From the NCBI RefSeq assembly GCF_007954265.1, contig NZ_VOLS01000037.1:1-42364 (forward strand): DNA of 42,364 nt. Reading direction: 5' to 3'. The stretch's first letter is position 1; every line of letters begins with the position of its first letter. The DNA is from Colwellia sp. C1TZA3 (GTDB lineage Bacteria; Pseudomonadota; Gammaproteobacteria; Enterobacterales; Alteromonadaceae). The position numbers and the translations under genes were made by a program. The notes under the pieces were generated by a model that saw only the letters and a list, made by a program, of their open reading frames with translations, was not told the origin of the DNA and did not search any database. This document shows, piece after piece, positions 42,270 through 42,364 of the stretch.

Positions 42270-42364
42270 TTAAAACTATATTAAGCATTAAACAGCACTG
42301 AAATCAGATAAAACCTAAGGACGATCATTAAACGTTTGGCCAGCACTTAACGTTGGTAATTTTT

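Overview
The window looks like a chromosomal segment of a marine gammaproteobacterium of the Alteromonadales, most likely Colwellia or Thalassotalea-like. This is an inference. It rests on AT-rich DNA, the gene order rnm-yciO-scpA-scpB-rluB divergent from a trpE-G-D-CF-B-A operon, ycgL/ycgN/rnd neighbours, an ilvIH operon and glnS. No rRNA or tRNA gene was recognised.

Layout. 1-212: 3' end of an IS630-type transposase. 438-1343: LysR-type activator resembling NhaR. 1494-2800: tandem array of palindromic REP-type repeats. 3138-11270: operon for a multisubunit Mrp-type cation/proton antiporter (E, F, G, MbhD-like, MbhE+B fusion, C, D, and a 1050-residue double antiporter protein) ending in a two-domain universal stress protein. 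11398-11836: a collapsed second usp gene interrupted by a miniature element whose end matches that of the IS630 fragment. 11991-12664: second repeat array. 12934-17821: DUF2237, UbiG-like methyltransferase, YcgN, lytic transglycosylase, YcgL and RNase D. 18094-19172: third repeat array. 19414-23672: minus-strand rluB, scpB, scpA, yciO and rnm. 23777-31089: tryptophan operon with an attenuator leader. 31447-33129: glnS. 33411-38117: accessory region with an alpha/beta hydrolase, a TonB-C domain protein and a very AT-rich three-gene cassette (secreted phospholipase-A2-like protein, ankyrin-like exported protein, small membrane protein). 38524-39078: DUF4136 lipoprotein. 39470-41878: ilvIH with its own attenuation leader. 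The window ends in another REP cluster.

How the genes work together. The trp operon carries the enzymes from chorismate to tryptophan, under a leader peptide with three consecutive Trp codons followed by a terminator hairpin. A second tiny Trp-rich reading frame sits between that terminator and trpE. ilvIH makes acetohydroxyacids for branched-chain amino acids and has a Leu/Val/Ile-rich leader followed by a terminator. The Mrp block is a sodium/proton and pH homeostasis system, and the NhaR-like regulator nearby fits a sodium-response theme.

The most unusual features are: (1) a genome-wide-looking family of paired GTAG-footed hairpins in six clusters, with compensatory base-pair differences between the two hairpin types and an additional hairpin that varies mainly in its loop; (2) the Mbh-like subunit order of the antiporter, with a double antiporter whose second half lacks the key glutamate; (3) the secreted phospholipase-like cassette; (4) the second Trp-rich mini-ORF in the trp leader.
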